Shown here: in pieces, positions 21,027 through 29,456 of the stretch | Layout: each line of letters starts with the position of its first letter | How positions within the stretch are numbered: position 1 is the stretch's first letter | From: Phoma sp. XZ068 | Lineage: Eukaryota; Ascomycota; Dothideomycetes; Pleosporales; Didymellaceae | Direction: 5' to 3' | Length of the DNA: 64,000 nt | NCBI GenBank assembly: GCA_004835665.1 | Contig: RBKR01000028.1 | Span: 248,001 to 312,000 of the forward strand | The notes under the pieces: model-generated | Databases searched by the model: none | Seen by the model: only the letters and a program-made list of their open reading frames with translations | What the model was told of the DNA's origin: nothing | Position numbers and translations under genes: made by a program

Positions 21027-22820
21027 GATTCACTATCGGAGTCGATTTCCATGTGGTGGTTGCTACCACCCTGTGTGGGCCGTGTGATATGACCGATTGC
21101 TTCGAGCGCTCTGCGTGTTAGCGTGATGTTTCTCTGCGGTCGCTGGCTGCCACCTGCTATCTGTTGTGGCACGTTCTCCTGTTCTGTTAGGTCGACGGCA
21201 TTGCCGGTGTTGGTCCTCTTGCGTCGTCGTTGGGTCTGCGATCGGTCTCTGGCGATCGGTATCAATTGCGTTGATGTGACTGTTGGGTTCATCCTATTCC
21301 TCCGGGCCGTGGCGGCTGGTGTATCCTGCGTGACGCTCCTTCCTGGTGTCTCCGCGACAGGGTGGTAGTAGGGTCGCATGTCGTATGCGGCCTTTGCTTT
21401 CGCCTTCTCTTCCTTCCTGGTTGGACACTGGTAACTCCACGCCTCGTGCTCACCTCGGCAGGTGGCACATTTCCTGGTGGTAGTCCGATCCAGCTTCGAC
21501 GGACAGTCTCGGCTCTCGTGTTCTTGCGCACAGTAGCCACATGCGGTTGTTGCCTTGCACTGGGTTCCTATGTGGCCGTAGTGTTGGCACTTGAAGCACT
21601 GCTTCACTCGGCACTGTCGCTCGTATCTCTCGCACTGAAAGACCTCGCCCTGCCAGATCAGACCCTCGTCAATGATCTTGTTGGCATCCTCTGGCTTGCT
21701 GAACTCTATGATGACACTGGAAGCGGCTTTCGTGGGTGCGTTGCGTGTCAACCACCCAATGTACTTGATCTCTGCCTGCGGGATGAACGGCTTGTTGTCC
21801 AATAATATCTGATCCCTTGTTTCTTCGAACCTGGCCATGTCCATTGTGCTGGTGCGTATGCTGTGCGCGAGGACTCCATATGTCGTGATCCGTATTGCGG
21901 CCCTGTTACCGATGCGGTGGACCCAGTCATCGGCAAATTGCTTCAGTGCTTCTACCTCCTTGTTGGTGGCTGTCTTAATGCTGAGATCGCCGCTCTTGAG
22001 CTGGTTCGAAGAAAGAATCTTAATGCGTGCTATGTTCTCGTTCCCGCTCTGCGCAACGGCGCGTTCAACGTGGGCGTTGAGGTTGCGCGGGTTCATCGCT
22101 CGCAGACTCTGTACGGTAGTGGGGTCTCTAATAGTCACGATGACTTCACGTTGTGTCTGCATTGACGGCATTCTAGGAACTTGTGTATTCGGTGTACTTG
22201 CTAGCGTCGCTCCCCTAGCTGCCATCGCAGCATAGCTGACCGCGCCACCTGTCTGCATTCCCGTGCTTTTGATCTGCCTCGTCATCTCCAGGTTGGCTTT
22301 ACCTACCTCTACCGCCTCCTTGGCGGCTGCCCTTGTTTCGTCCCCGGTATTTGTGTTCTGTTGGAGTTCGGTCTTGACGGCGTTGAGGATTTCAGCGGTA
22401 TTCTCTGATGTTGCCTTGGTTTCTGTCTGCAGGATGCGGAGCGCGTCGCATATCGTGCTGAGGTCAGGGGTGTTCTGAAATTTCAGTATGAGCGTCAGCG
22501 CGCCGTGGATGATGATCTTCACGAGGTCTGCCGGCACGGGCTGGCTTTGCGTGCGATCGATACATTTCAGTACTTCGTGAAGGTAGGCATTGAGGCGTGT
22601 AGCGTGCTCGCGGGATGGAGTGGGCCATGGAGGCTGCTGAGGCCACGGTGTCGCCATGGCACGTCAGTCGCAGTGGGCGCTACGGCTGTGTGCTGGCTAA
22701 TCGATTGGCTTCGAGAGCGATCGTTTGCGTGCGGTAAAACTGGCGAATTCCAAAAATCACGTTCTCGCTATGTGTGGTGTTTCCGCGCGTTGTATGGTCC
22801 GCGCGCTGTGTGGGGAACAT
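19051..22820 (-). mobile_element. Tad1-like LINE copy B, 3'-truncated
   Basis: The same LINE family as 15113-18885, in inverted orientation and about 20% diverged at the nucleotide level by eye. ORF1 and most of the upstream half of ORF2 are intact. Like copy A it ends just after IPQG (actcc at 19051-19055, the complement of ggagt). The 5' limit near 22820 is an estimate from 5' UTR similarity to copy A. Confidence 0.85.
21023..22657 (-). CDS. LINE copy B ORF1 (gag-like, three zinc knuckles), intact
   Basis: 544 residues from ATG 22657 without breaks. The first 150 residues are helical and polar. A central region of about 200 residues, conserved with copy A, may be an RNA-recognition-like fold (my inference). 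It is followed by CFKCQHYGHIGTQC, CGYCAQEHESRDC and CATCRGEHEAWSYQC. The tail is basic (RRRKRTN) and then acidic (EIDSDSES). It would act as the RNA-binding chaperone in the LINE ribonucleoprotein. The stop codon overlaps the ORF2 start (ATGA at 21026-21023), which suggests ORF2 is made by termination-reinitiation. Confidence 0.92.
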   Translation of the reverse strand: MATPWPQQPPWPTPSREHATRLNAYLHEVLKCIDRTQSQPVPADLVKIIIHGALTLILKFQNTPDLSTICDALRILQTETKATSENTAEILNAVKTELQQNTNTGDETRAAAKEAVEVGKANLEMTRQIKSTGMQTGGAVSYAAMAARGATLASTPNTQVPRMPSMQTQREVIVTIRDPTTVQSLRAMNPRNLNAHVERAVAQSGNENIARIKILSSNQLKSGDLSIKTATNKEVEALKQFADDWVHRIGNRAAIRITTYGVLAHSIRTSTMDMARFEETRDQILLDNKPFIPQAEIKYIGWLTRNAPTKAASSVIIEFSKPEDANKIIDEGLIWQGEVFQCERYERQCRVKQCFKCQHYGHIGTQCKATTACGYCAQEHESRDCPSKLDRTTTRKCATCRGEHEAWSYQCPTRKEEKAKAKAAYDMRPYYHPVAETPGRSVTQDTPAATARRNRMNPTVTSTQLIPIARDRSQTQRRRKRTNTGNAVDLTEQENVPQQIAGGSQRPQRNITLTRRALEAIGHITRPTQGGSNHHMEIDSDSES

Positions 22821-23219
22821 ACCGGTAGTGTATAAATAGCAATGTGTCCAGTTTCATTGTCTGCGGCGCATTGCACTATTTTAAGCCAGCACTCGGTGAG
22901 CTACATCCTGCTCTTTCTCTCCCTAACACCATTGGCACAGGGAATTAACTATGTATACAGCCAGTCGAGTGAACATTCAGCTTCTGTGCGGCATGACGTA
23001 GGGAGGATACCAGCTTGCGCTAGACCGAGGCGAGGCAATTTGTTAGCCGTTCTCACCCCGCACTAAGCCAGCTGGGCCAACTAGACATCCTCATCCTGGT
23101 CCCATCCATGCGGGGGAAAATGACTGTTCGATCGTTCAACATTGCTTCCGCGCATTGGGAATGCATTTGCCTACCGACACTCTGCTATATTCTGTAAGAC
23201 TGTATCGCAAGCTTCCAGT
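22821..23219. other. Spacer between LINE B and the BTB gene
   Basis: A TATA-like tgtataaatagc lies near 22828. A short ORF at 22842-23066 has a hydrophobic stretch (SYILLFLSLTPLA) but no family match, and I do not call it a gene. The promoter of the BTB gene is presumably here. Confidence 0.35.
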
Positions 23220-24234
23220 ATGGCTTCGGAATGCGGTGATGAACCCTCAGACTCCACTATCGAGATTGCTGCAAACGGCGACGTCATCCTAGTCATCGGT
23301 TTTCACAAGAGGAGGATACGAGTAAATTCAGTCGTTCTCAGAAATGCATCCAAGTATTTCAACGCTATGTTTGGACCAAACTTCAGTGAAGGTCAAGACT
23401 TGAAGGGAAGCGTCATTAAAGAAATTCTGATGCCGGATGATAACGCGGCCGCTTTGGAGATTCTGTTCAACATCATCCATCTCTGCAACACCGCAGTGCC
23501 AGAATGTCTCAAGCCCAACGAAGTGTTCGAGCTTGCTGTCGTGGCAGACAAGTTCGACTGCGTTATTCCTCTGAAACACGCCAGCATGCAATGGCTGCGC
23601 CCAAAGACTGCGATGGATATTTTGGAAATGGGACACCTTATGGCCGCTGCCTACATACTCGACAATGCACGAGCATTCATGGATACTACATGGGAAATGA
23701 TCTTCCGGCATGGAGGCTCTTACCTTCGACTTGCTGATCAAGGACTGGGATTGACCGATTTTGTCCCAATGAAGGCCTTTTGTAAGTCCGGATCCCTGGG
23801 ATACGCAAGAATGATTTTGATACCCTGAAGATCTACTGGAAGAACGAAGAAGCCTTATGCGGACGAGCTTGCAGCAGATCCTATTCGAGGGAATGACTAT
23901 TTCAGGGACGGACGACAACCGCAGTTGTACCTGTGGATGGTTAAGCCAGCATAGTTTTGGTTATGTGCAACTGCTTGGCAAAAACGGACTGGGACCGGCG
24001 CAAATGCTTGGGAGTGCATTGTTCCAAATTGTTGACAAGCTAGAAACCATGAACGATCCCATCATCCGTCCCGAAGGATGGGTTCCATGCGCCTACCGTT
24101 GGCACGCAGATCTCAATTACAGGGCAGTACGTAGAGATAAGATGAGCGATTTCAACAGTGCAAGCGGCCTGTGTCTTGACTGCGTCCGGTCTGACACAAA
24201 TACTGAGGGACATCTGTGCAAGACACATCGTTGA
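23220..24234 (+). CDS. BTB/POZ domain protein, 2 exons
   Basis: Exons 23220-23781 and 23831-24234 join across a 49-bp GTAAGT...AAG intron to give 321 residues. The N-terminal 115 residues are a fungal-type BTB/POZ domain (GDVILVIG, RRIRVNSVVLRNASKYFNAM, FGPNFSEGQ). Such domains mediate dimerisation and often link to cullin-3. The C-terminal part has a Cys/His cluster (SCTCGW, GLCLDCVR, HLCKTH) that I have seen only as a loose feature of this fungal BTB group. The intron is supported because exon 2 continues the protein and ends with that cluster. ATG 23220 is the first Met in frame. The role is unknown. Confidence 0.82.
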
Positions 24235-25017
24235 TTCTGATGCAGTGTATGTAGTTGCACAGGACTATAAGTTTACGTTGAGTTCGAGCGGGTTACATAG
24301 CTCTAATTGATATGTCGAGGCAAGCAAATCGATTAGGCACAGGGCATTCTCAAACGGCTTGAGCTGAATCGATTTGACCATAACTGTCAGCGGTTGTGAC
24401 ACCCAACCCTTTTCCACTCTCTTGCTTACGCACCCTTGACACCTGAGCGCTTGCCTTCCAACTACTTCTCTTCTAACATCCCTCACTGTGGGCCGGAAAA
24501 CCTGGCCTACAGGAAAATCGTTGGTGTCATTGCACACAACCACGTCAAGATTGACCTAAAGATCTAGACATTCTCGGAATATATTATCGAGTACCTGTAC
24601 ATGATATTCCGTGTGTTTGCATCCCTCTAGGTCAGCGATATTGCACGTTGCTATATTGGTCAGCTGTGTCTACCCAGTGAGAACACAGCTTCTGAAGCGT
24701 ATCTAGCTTAGGTAGTACAACATGGCACACGGCCTACACTCTTTGTAACGCCATACACACGTCACTGAGCTTTGGGCAAGGACTACGGAGATCTGACTAG
24801 ATTCGAGGCTGCCTGAGGCGAGGCTGGTGAATGCTGCCATACGCAGGCAGCGTCTCGCGGCGGCATCGACACCGTGTACCGCGTCGAGACCGCAGGCGGC
24901 AGCAAGCCCCAGACTTGCAAGGGCCAGCCATCCAGCTTCGAAGTCAGCTACGCAGCACAGTGTAAGCACAGCCGGCTTTGCGAACGCGACATGCTAACGC
25001 AGCAACAGACTGGATCT
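24235..25017. other. Intergenic, no gene recognised
   Basis: Only short ORFs without similarity are present. The ORF that contains the coiled-coil protein opens at 24874, but its first 48 codons look like random sequence. Confidence 0.35.
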
Positions 25018-25533
25018 ATGGACCCAGGACATCGCGATGCTGCTCCGGTTCATCCATCCCACATTGTTCTATCCGTCCTCGGCGCGTATGTAGAGCGGAT
25101 CGGTGAGGTCGGGAAGACGATCCACGCAGTCCCTGTCAGTGCGAACTACACCCTCAGAGCAGCGGGCTGCGGAAGTGACGCCGTCGCCAGCGACACGGCC
25201 AGGATCCAGCAGCTCGAGGAGAAGTGCTTGCTTCTCGAGCGCGAACACGCTCAGGCGGTCGAAGCAAGCGAACAATCGCAGCTCCAGGCAGCCGAGACCT
25301 TGCAGCTCAAATCGAGCGCCGAGGTCGAGCTTGCCATCGTCGAAGCCGAGCTGCACTCAGCCCGAAGCCTCATCCAGGATCGGCGTTGCCAGCTGGCTGC
25401 ATCGCCCAGCACGGTGGAGAGGCTCACCGCGCTGAGGGCCCGCTCTGCGTGTGAGGTTGACGAGATTCTCGGGTGGCTGGAGAAGGTCAGGGCTGGACTG
25501 GCGCCGGGCGCCGCGTCCGCAAGCACATCGTGA
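25018..25533 (+). CDS. Hypothetical coiled-coil protein
   Basis: From ATG 25018 this encodes 171 residues. Residues about 60-125 have strong heptad character (ARIQQLEEKCLLLEREHAQA and following) and a leucine/glutamate-rich composition, predicting a coiled coil. The end is Ala/Ser-rich. I recognise no family. Codon use is GC-rich at third positions, unlike the neighbouring spacer, which supports coding. The frame is open upstream to 24874, so the start is uncertain. A long antisense ORF at 25251-25715 is taken as its shadow. Confidence 0.45.
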   Translation: MDPGHRDAAPVHPSHIVLSVLGAYVERIGEVGKTIHAVPVSANYTLRAAGCGSDAVASDTARIQQLEEKCLLLEREHAQAVEASEQSQLQAAETLQLKSSAEVELAIVEAELHSARSLIQDRRCQLAASPSTVERLTALRARSACEVDEILGWLEKVRAGLAPGAASASTS

Positions 25534-25707
25534 TTTGGCGTCCAGGTTGAAGCCGCTGTCCCATAGATAGCAGTATTTATCTCCCAAACGGAGCACGCAG
25601 CGCGTGACGGCGCTCTCTTCCTCGTGTTAGCTACACAGGCTTCCATTCGCGAGGCGCGACCTGAGGCACGCACAGTAGAGATACCAGGTAGATCCCACGT
25701 TCCGCGA

Positions 25708-26096
25708 TTAAGCATCGTACATCGATACGAGAGTTTGTAGGCTAGCTATGTACACCGCTTTCTTGCGCCTCCCACCGAATTCCGACCGCGACTGGAGAGC
25801 GGTCAGGTCACCCAAAGCGAAGTCCCAGTACAGAGCCTGCAGCTTCTCGAGCAGCACTTCGTGTGCTGCATCGCGCAACGTTGACTTGTGAACCTGCTTG
25901 TGCAGCGCCAGGAGGTTTTGCTTGGTCGGAGCCTCGCAAAGGCGCGAAGCGACAGCGAGGGTGACGATGTGGTCTAGGCGTGGATCGGGGAGACAGAATG
26001 CGTTGGCGCTGGACTGTAGCATGCGCACTTAGTCGTTGCAGCAGACATCTGTGACCAACTCACCGCAGGCTGGATGAAAAGGAGCTGAGACACCAT
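25708..26096 (-). CDS. Small hypothetical protein, 2 exons
   Basis: Exons 26096-26064 and 26013-25708 (minus strand) join across a 50-bp GTGAGT...CTACAG intron that has a gactaa branch-like site. The product is 112 residues, starting MVSQLLFIQPA and continuing SSANAFCLPDPRLDHIV. The body is helical, with a basic GGRRKK near the C terminus. No known family or signal peptide is evident. Good splice signals that keep the frame support a real gene. The alternative is a single-exon start at ATG 26022. Confidence 0.5.
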
Positions 26097-26790
26097 ATCG
26101 CGGACGGCTCGTAGGGAACGTGTATAGTTGTCAGATTAAATGCGTCTACTTAAGATAAGATTCGAATTCTTTAAATGACCTGTGTCCTGGTGTCAAGTTG
26201 AGAAGGACAAATGCGATGATGTGTGTTGAGTTGATTTTCTGATGTTCCTTTTTCTAATTTGCAAATACATGCTTGTGTGGTTACACGCGAGCTTTGTGTA
26301 ACCAAACCGTGCCCCATCTCGACCTCTAGCCTCTACATCCTTATATCTGACAATATACTGGTGCAGTGGGCTCGTACGGCAGCTCGAACAACATCTCGAA
26401 CAGCAGGCTGCTACAGCACGCTCCCCAGGCCGCCTTTCACATCTCAGTAGTACGTAAGCAGGCATTCGCCACCGTAGTGCAGCGGGCGACCATACCGCTG
26501 CGAGCCTCTCTGGACATGACTATTCGGGTCTGCTCTGGGCCGCTTGCGCCTTGCGAATGGGCGGGTCGTCCGTGTCGCCGCAAATGGCACAGCTGGTCGA
26601 GACCGGGCAAGACCAAGAGAACGTCCATCGCTACAGTCATCGGAAGAGAGGTTCTCTTCATCTCAACACGGCATGCAGTAGTCCTCCCAACGATGCCTCC
26701 TACTGGATACTGCCAGTCATTCTCAGTATGCTGAGCAGTAATCTTCCAAGTAGAGCGCGTCTCCGCTCAGCGCTTGGCCCAAGTAGTTGC
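26097..26790. other. Intergenic, no gene recognised
   Basis: Short overlapping ORFs only. It ends at the solo LTR at 26791, whose 5-bp target copy gttgc is at 26786-26790. Confidence 0.4.
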
Positions 26791-27043
26791 TATTGGCAGG
26801 TCTAGAAAGTACGGTGATATCTGGATCGGAGAGACCGAAATTCTATACCTTCGGTGAGACCGAGACGATCGGGTTGACCGTCGGCAAGGCCGAAGAGCTG
26901 AAGTTAAGGCTGTAGATATAGAGGAATAGGTTGCGCTCTGGAGAAAGGGACAGAGATTTCTCGAATAAAGATAATTTCAACTCTATTGAGACTTACATCA
27001 CATGCGCCACAGTATTAGAGTTCTCATACGAGTCATACCAACA
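26791..27043 (+). repeat. Solo LTR, family A, with 5-bp target duplication
   Basis: 253 bp, nearly identical to 48812-49065 and 55343-55595. The consensus runs TGTTGGCAGG...ATACCAACA, although this copy starts TATTGG. A TATA-like atataga and an AATAAAG lie inside. Direct repeats GTTGC at 26786-26790 and 27044-27048 flank it, proving integrase-type insertion followed by LTR-LTR recombination. Confidence 0.88.
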
Positions 27044-27109
27044 GTTGCGCGCCACATTCGATGTCAGCCGCGGCTCCCGTGTCGCGGTGCGGTGCTGCGT
27101 AATCTATTG

Positions 27110-27354
27110 ACGCGACCACAGCGCGACATAGCGCGCTGCAGCAGCGGCGGCGTCAGAAGCCTGGAAAAGTCTTGGACCGCGTCAGAGACGACGGTGTGAA
27201 TAACGGAAAGTCCAGCGATATGGACAATTCAGCTTTAGCTTCCCTTCACACATACCAAGATCCGAAGTGAATTGAATACTCTAATGTATCTGGTGCTAGT
27301 AGCGATATGGCTAGCGATATGTACCAATTCGACTTCGGTTAAATCACACCAGCC
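27110..27354 (+). mobile_element. MULE 3' end remnant
   Basis: This is diverged similarity to the 3' end of the MULE at 5619-8480. It spans the last codons (gcgctgcagcagcggcgg, gcctggaaaagtcttgg), the 3' UTR and the outer TIR (aaatcacaccagcc at 27341-27354). The G-rich inner TIR repeats have decayed. It is a non-coding relic of an older insertion. Confidence 0.7.
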
Positions 27355-27449
27355 ATCCTCAAACCATACCAGGTCTAGGCGGTATATACCATACCAATAC
27401 CAACTCATACCACACCATTGAGATCACTGGTCCTTGCATATACTACTAA

Positions 27450-27643
27450 TGTTGGTAGGCCTTTGTACGATCGTACGGGGTGATAACAATAGTAAGGTCC
27501 TTCTTATGTCTTGGTATTGGTATGCTATCTCTATGAACGTGGGTGCTATGAATGTATACCTGCGCTCGGTGTGAGTCGGACCGAAGTAGGATCGAGGCGG
27601 TACATTGGGCAGCGTCGGGTGATGGGATGTGTGTATACCGACA
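27450..27643 (+). repeat. LTR family B, solo copy
   Basis: 194 bp, TGTTGGTAGGCC...TATACCGACA. It is almost identical to 44080-44273 and, inverted, to 42748-42941. No 5-bp direct repeat flanks it (actaa versus gatac). Its right end abuts a broken TLH-like gene. Confidence 0.8.
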
Positions 27644-29338
27644 GATACTTCAATAGACGGCGATCCAGGCGCTAAAGCAGTCATTCACTTCTCTGGTGTG
27701 CTTGGAATCCACCCGTATAAGCTCACTCTCCGTACCGCGTACGACTATACACCGTATCTCTCAGCCTTTATCTGGGTAGGAAGGCTAGTTATCCTCGAGT
27801 ATGCGCTCCCGTCGCGAGCCTACAGTTCGTGGGACCCTCCTCTCCAGGTACGCGCGACATATTCATATCAGGGGTCAAGGCTCCTCAGAGAGATCCGGCC
27901 AAGGTATCTCCAACGCGGCACCTTCGCGCCTCTTGGGCATTTCATCGAGCGCCTCCAACATGGTAGAGCTATAGCAAAGCGGGAAGGTGCAAGGACAAAC
28001 ATCTCCTGGTCGCCTGATGGCCAGCTGCTCGAGGTCAACGGATCCCAGATCACCCTAGTACAGTTGCGCTTTACGGTGCACTCTCTTCTGGACAGGCTCA
28101 GTCGGGAAGCTCGCGAGCTGATGTTTCACTGGTGGCCTGATGTCGATTTGCATGGGATGAAAGACAAACTCACAAGCTATCGATTGGGCTATTCGTTTTT
28201 AGCGGAGGCTGAGAACAATCTGCAAATGAGCTTCAAGCATCTTCACCGTCGAGCGTTCTCTCCTCGAGAAGGGAGGTTAGCACTGCAGGGCGCTGGACGC
28301 AAGCGAGCGCTGGCGTATCTACAGAGACGTGACGACTTCACTCGACTCCTTTTTGCGGGAATCCACATGACTAGTGGCATGCCCGCGAGGGGCGAGGAGC
28401 TCCGCATTATCCGCTGGGCAAATACTGTTGCTGTACAACGCAACATCGTGGTATACAAAGGATGCATCATGCTACTTTTCGCTTACAATAAAGTGTCCAC
28501 GACAGCGAATCACTCGTTCTACATCGTTCGGGTGCCCTGTCCCACAGTAGAGCGAGCTTTGTTCCTATACCTTGCCTATATAAGGCCTTTTACCGACTTC
28601 CTCCTCCGGCAATTGAAGCTCGTCGATGCGGAAACAAAGACGAATCTGCATCTTTTTTCCTTAAACAGTCATCCCACAGGTTGCTTTAGTGCAGCTGCCT
28701 GCTCGAAGAGCTTAGAGCAGGCTACGCCAGACTGCCCTGTTCGACTTCAGCTGAGCATCTATCGTCACGTCGCTGTTGCCATTAGCAAGAAACACATTCC
28801 GACATTGCTGGAGCCATTCGACCCGAACGTCCCAAAGGACCGAGATGGCTTCCTTCACCTATTGGCCTTTCAGACGGGCCACACCCCTTCGATTCATGCA
28901 GCTTACGCTCTCGAAAGAGGTTATCCAGCTAGACTGCAGCCAGAGCTAATCGACCGCTACTTCGAAAACAGCTTCACCTGGCATCGATTTCTGGAGATCA
29001 CTGAGGAGAGACCTATAGACAGAGAACTAAATGCGGGCACGTTGGATGAAGAGATACAAAAGACAATGACGCTAACAACGAAGCCGGCACGTCAAGCAGC
29101 AGATGTCGGTGTGTCAGACGAGGAACCCGTCGTGCTGGGTAGCGGAGACCAAGAGATAGCACAGGCAAGACGGCTTGAAAGGGGACCGCTGCGACGAAGC
29201 AAGCGCAGGCTGAGCAGCGACCCATGTGACGTGCATCAGAACCAGAATGCATTACATTCAGCTAGATTAAGAAGAGCGGGAGTCAGCAGCAGCTGTGAGG
29301 GCAGTGGTAGGAAATATACAAAGATAAGAAAGGATTAG
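27644..29338 (+). pseudogene. TLH-like protein (telomere-linked helicase family, middle region), N-terminally truncated
   Basis: The frame is open from the LTR edge to the stop at 29338 (about 564 codons). It aligns with the second half of the protein at 29457-31791: FSGVLGI, YDYTPYLSA.IWVGRL..LEYALP, IRPRYLQRG, RTNISWS.DG, TSGMPARGEELR. It then continues past the point where that copy breaks, with SIYRHVAVAIS, QTGHTPSIHAAYALER and a basic tail. This matches the region between the OrsD finger and the helicase domain of fungal telomere-linked RecQ-like proteins. No helicase domain follows. The OrsD finger was lost where the LTR abuts. R254, K288, R379, H418 and Y426 (numbered from 27629) are spaced like a tyrosine-recombinase active site. 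Confidence 0.7.
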
Positions 29339-29456
29339 GGTATGGAGACGGAAGAAAAGGAATACCTGCTAAGCGAGCAAAGGCGTTCGGTAGCCTAAGT
29401 GACTAGCTAGATCACAACGAGGAAACAGACTGGCTCAGAGATTTCGTAGAACCGCA
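29339..29456 (+). pseudogene. Short TLH-like fragment between two larger copies
   Basis: Two pieces in different frames resemble a segment of the next gene: ETEEKEYLLSEQ (compare ENEEEQRLLSEQ) and NEETDWLRDF (compare DENTDWLRGC). This implies a third, almost deleted copy, and therefore a former tandem array of TLH-like genes. Confidence 0.5.

Noticed and set aside
15113..22820. Assembly fold-back artefact as the cause of the inverted LINE pair
   Set aside because: The arms differ at about one base in five and have different lesions, so they are not the same molecule read twice. The junction itself still needs read support.
22842..23066. Possible small secreted protein with a hydrophobic segment
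   Set aside because: The hydrophobic run starts about 30 residues in. There is no cleavage-site pattern or family, and it lies in the LINE/BTB spacer.
25251..25715. 154-codon minus-strand ORF opposite the coiled-coil gene
   Set aside because: It has a low-complexity Ser/Ala composition and lacks heptads or motifs. The plus strand gives the more protein-like product.
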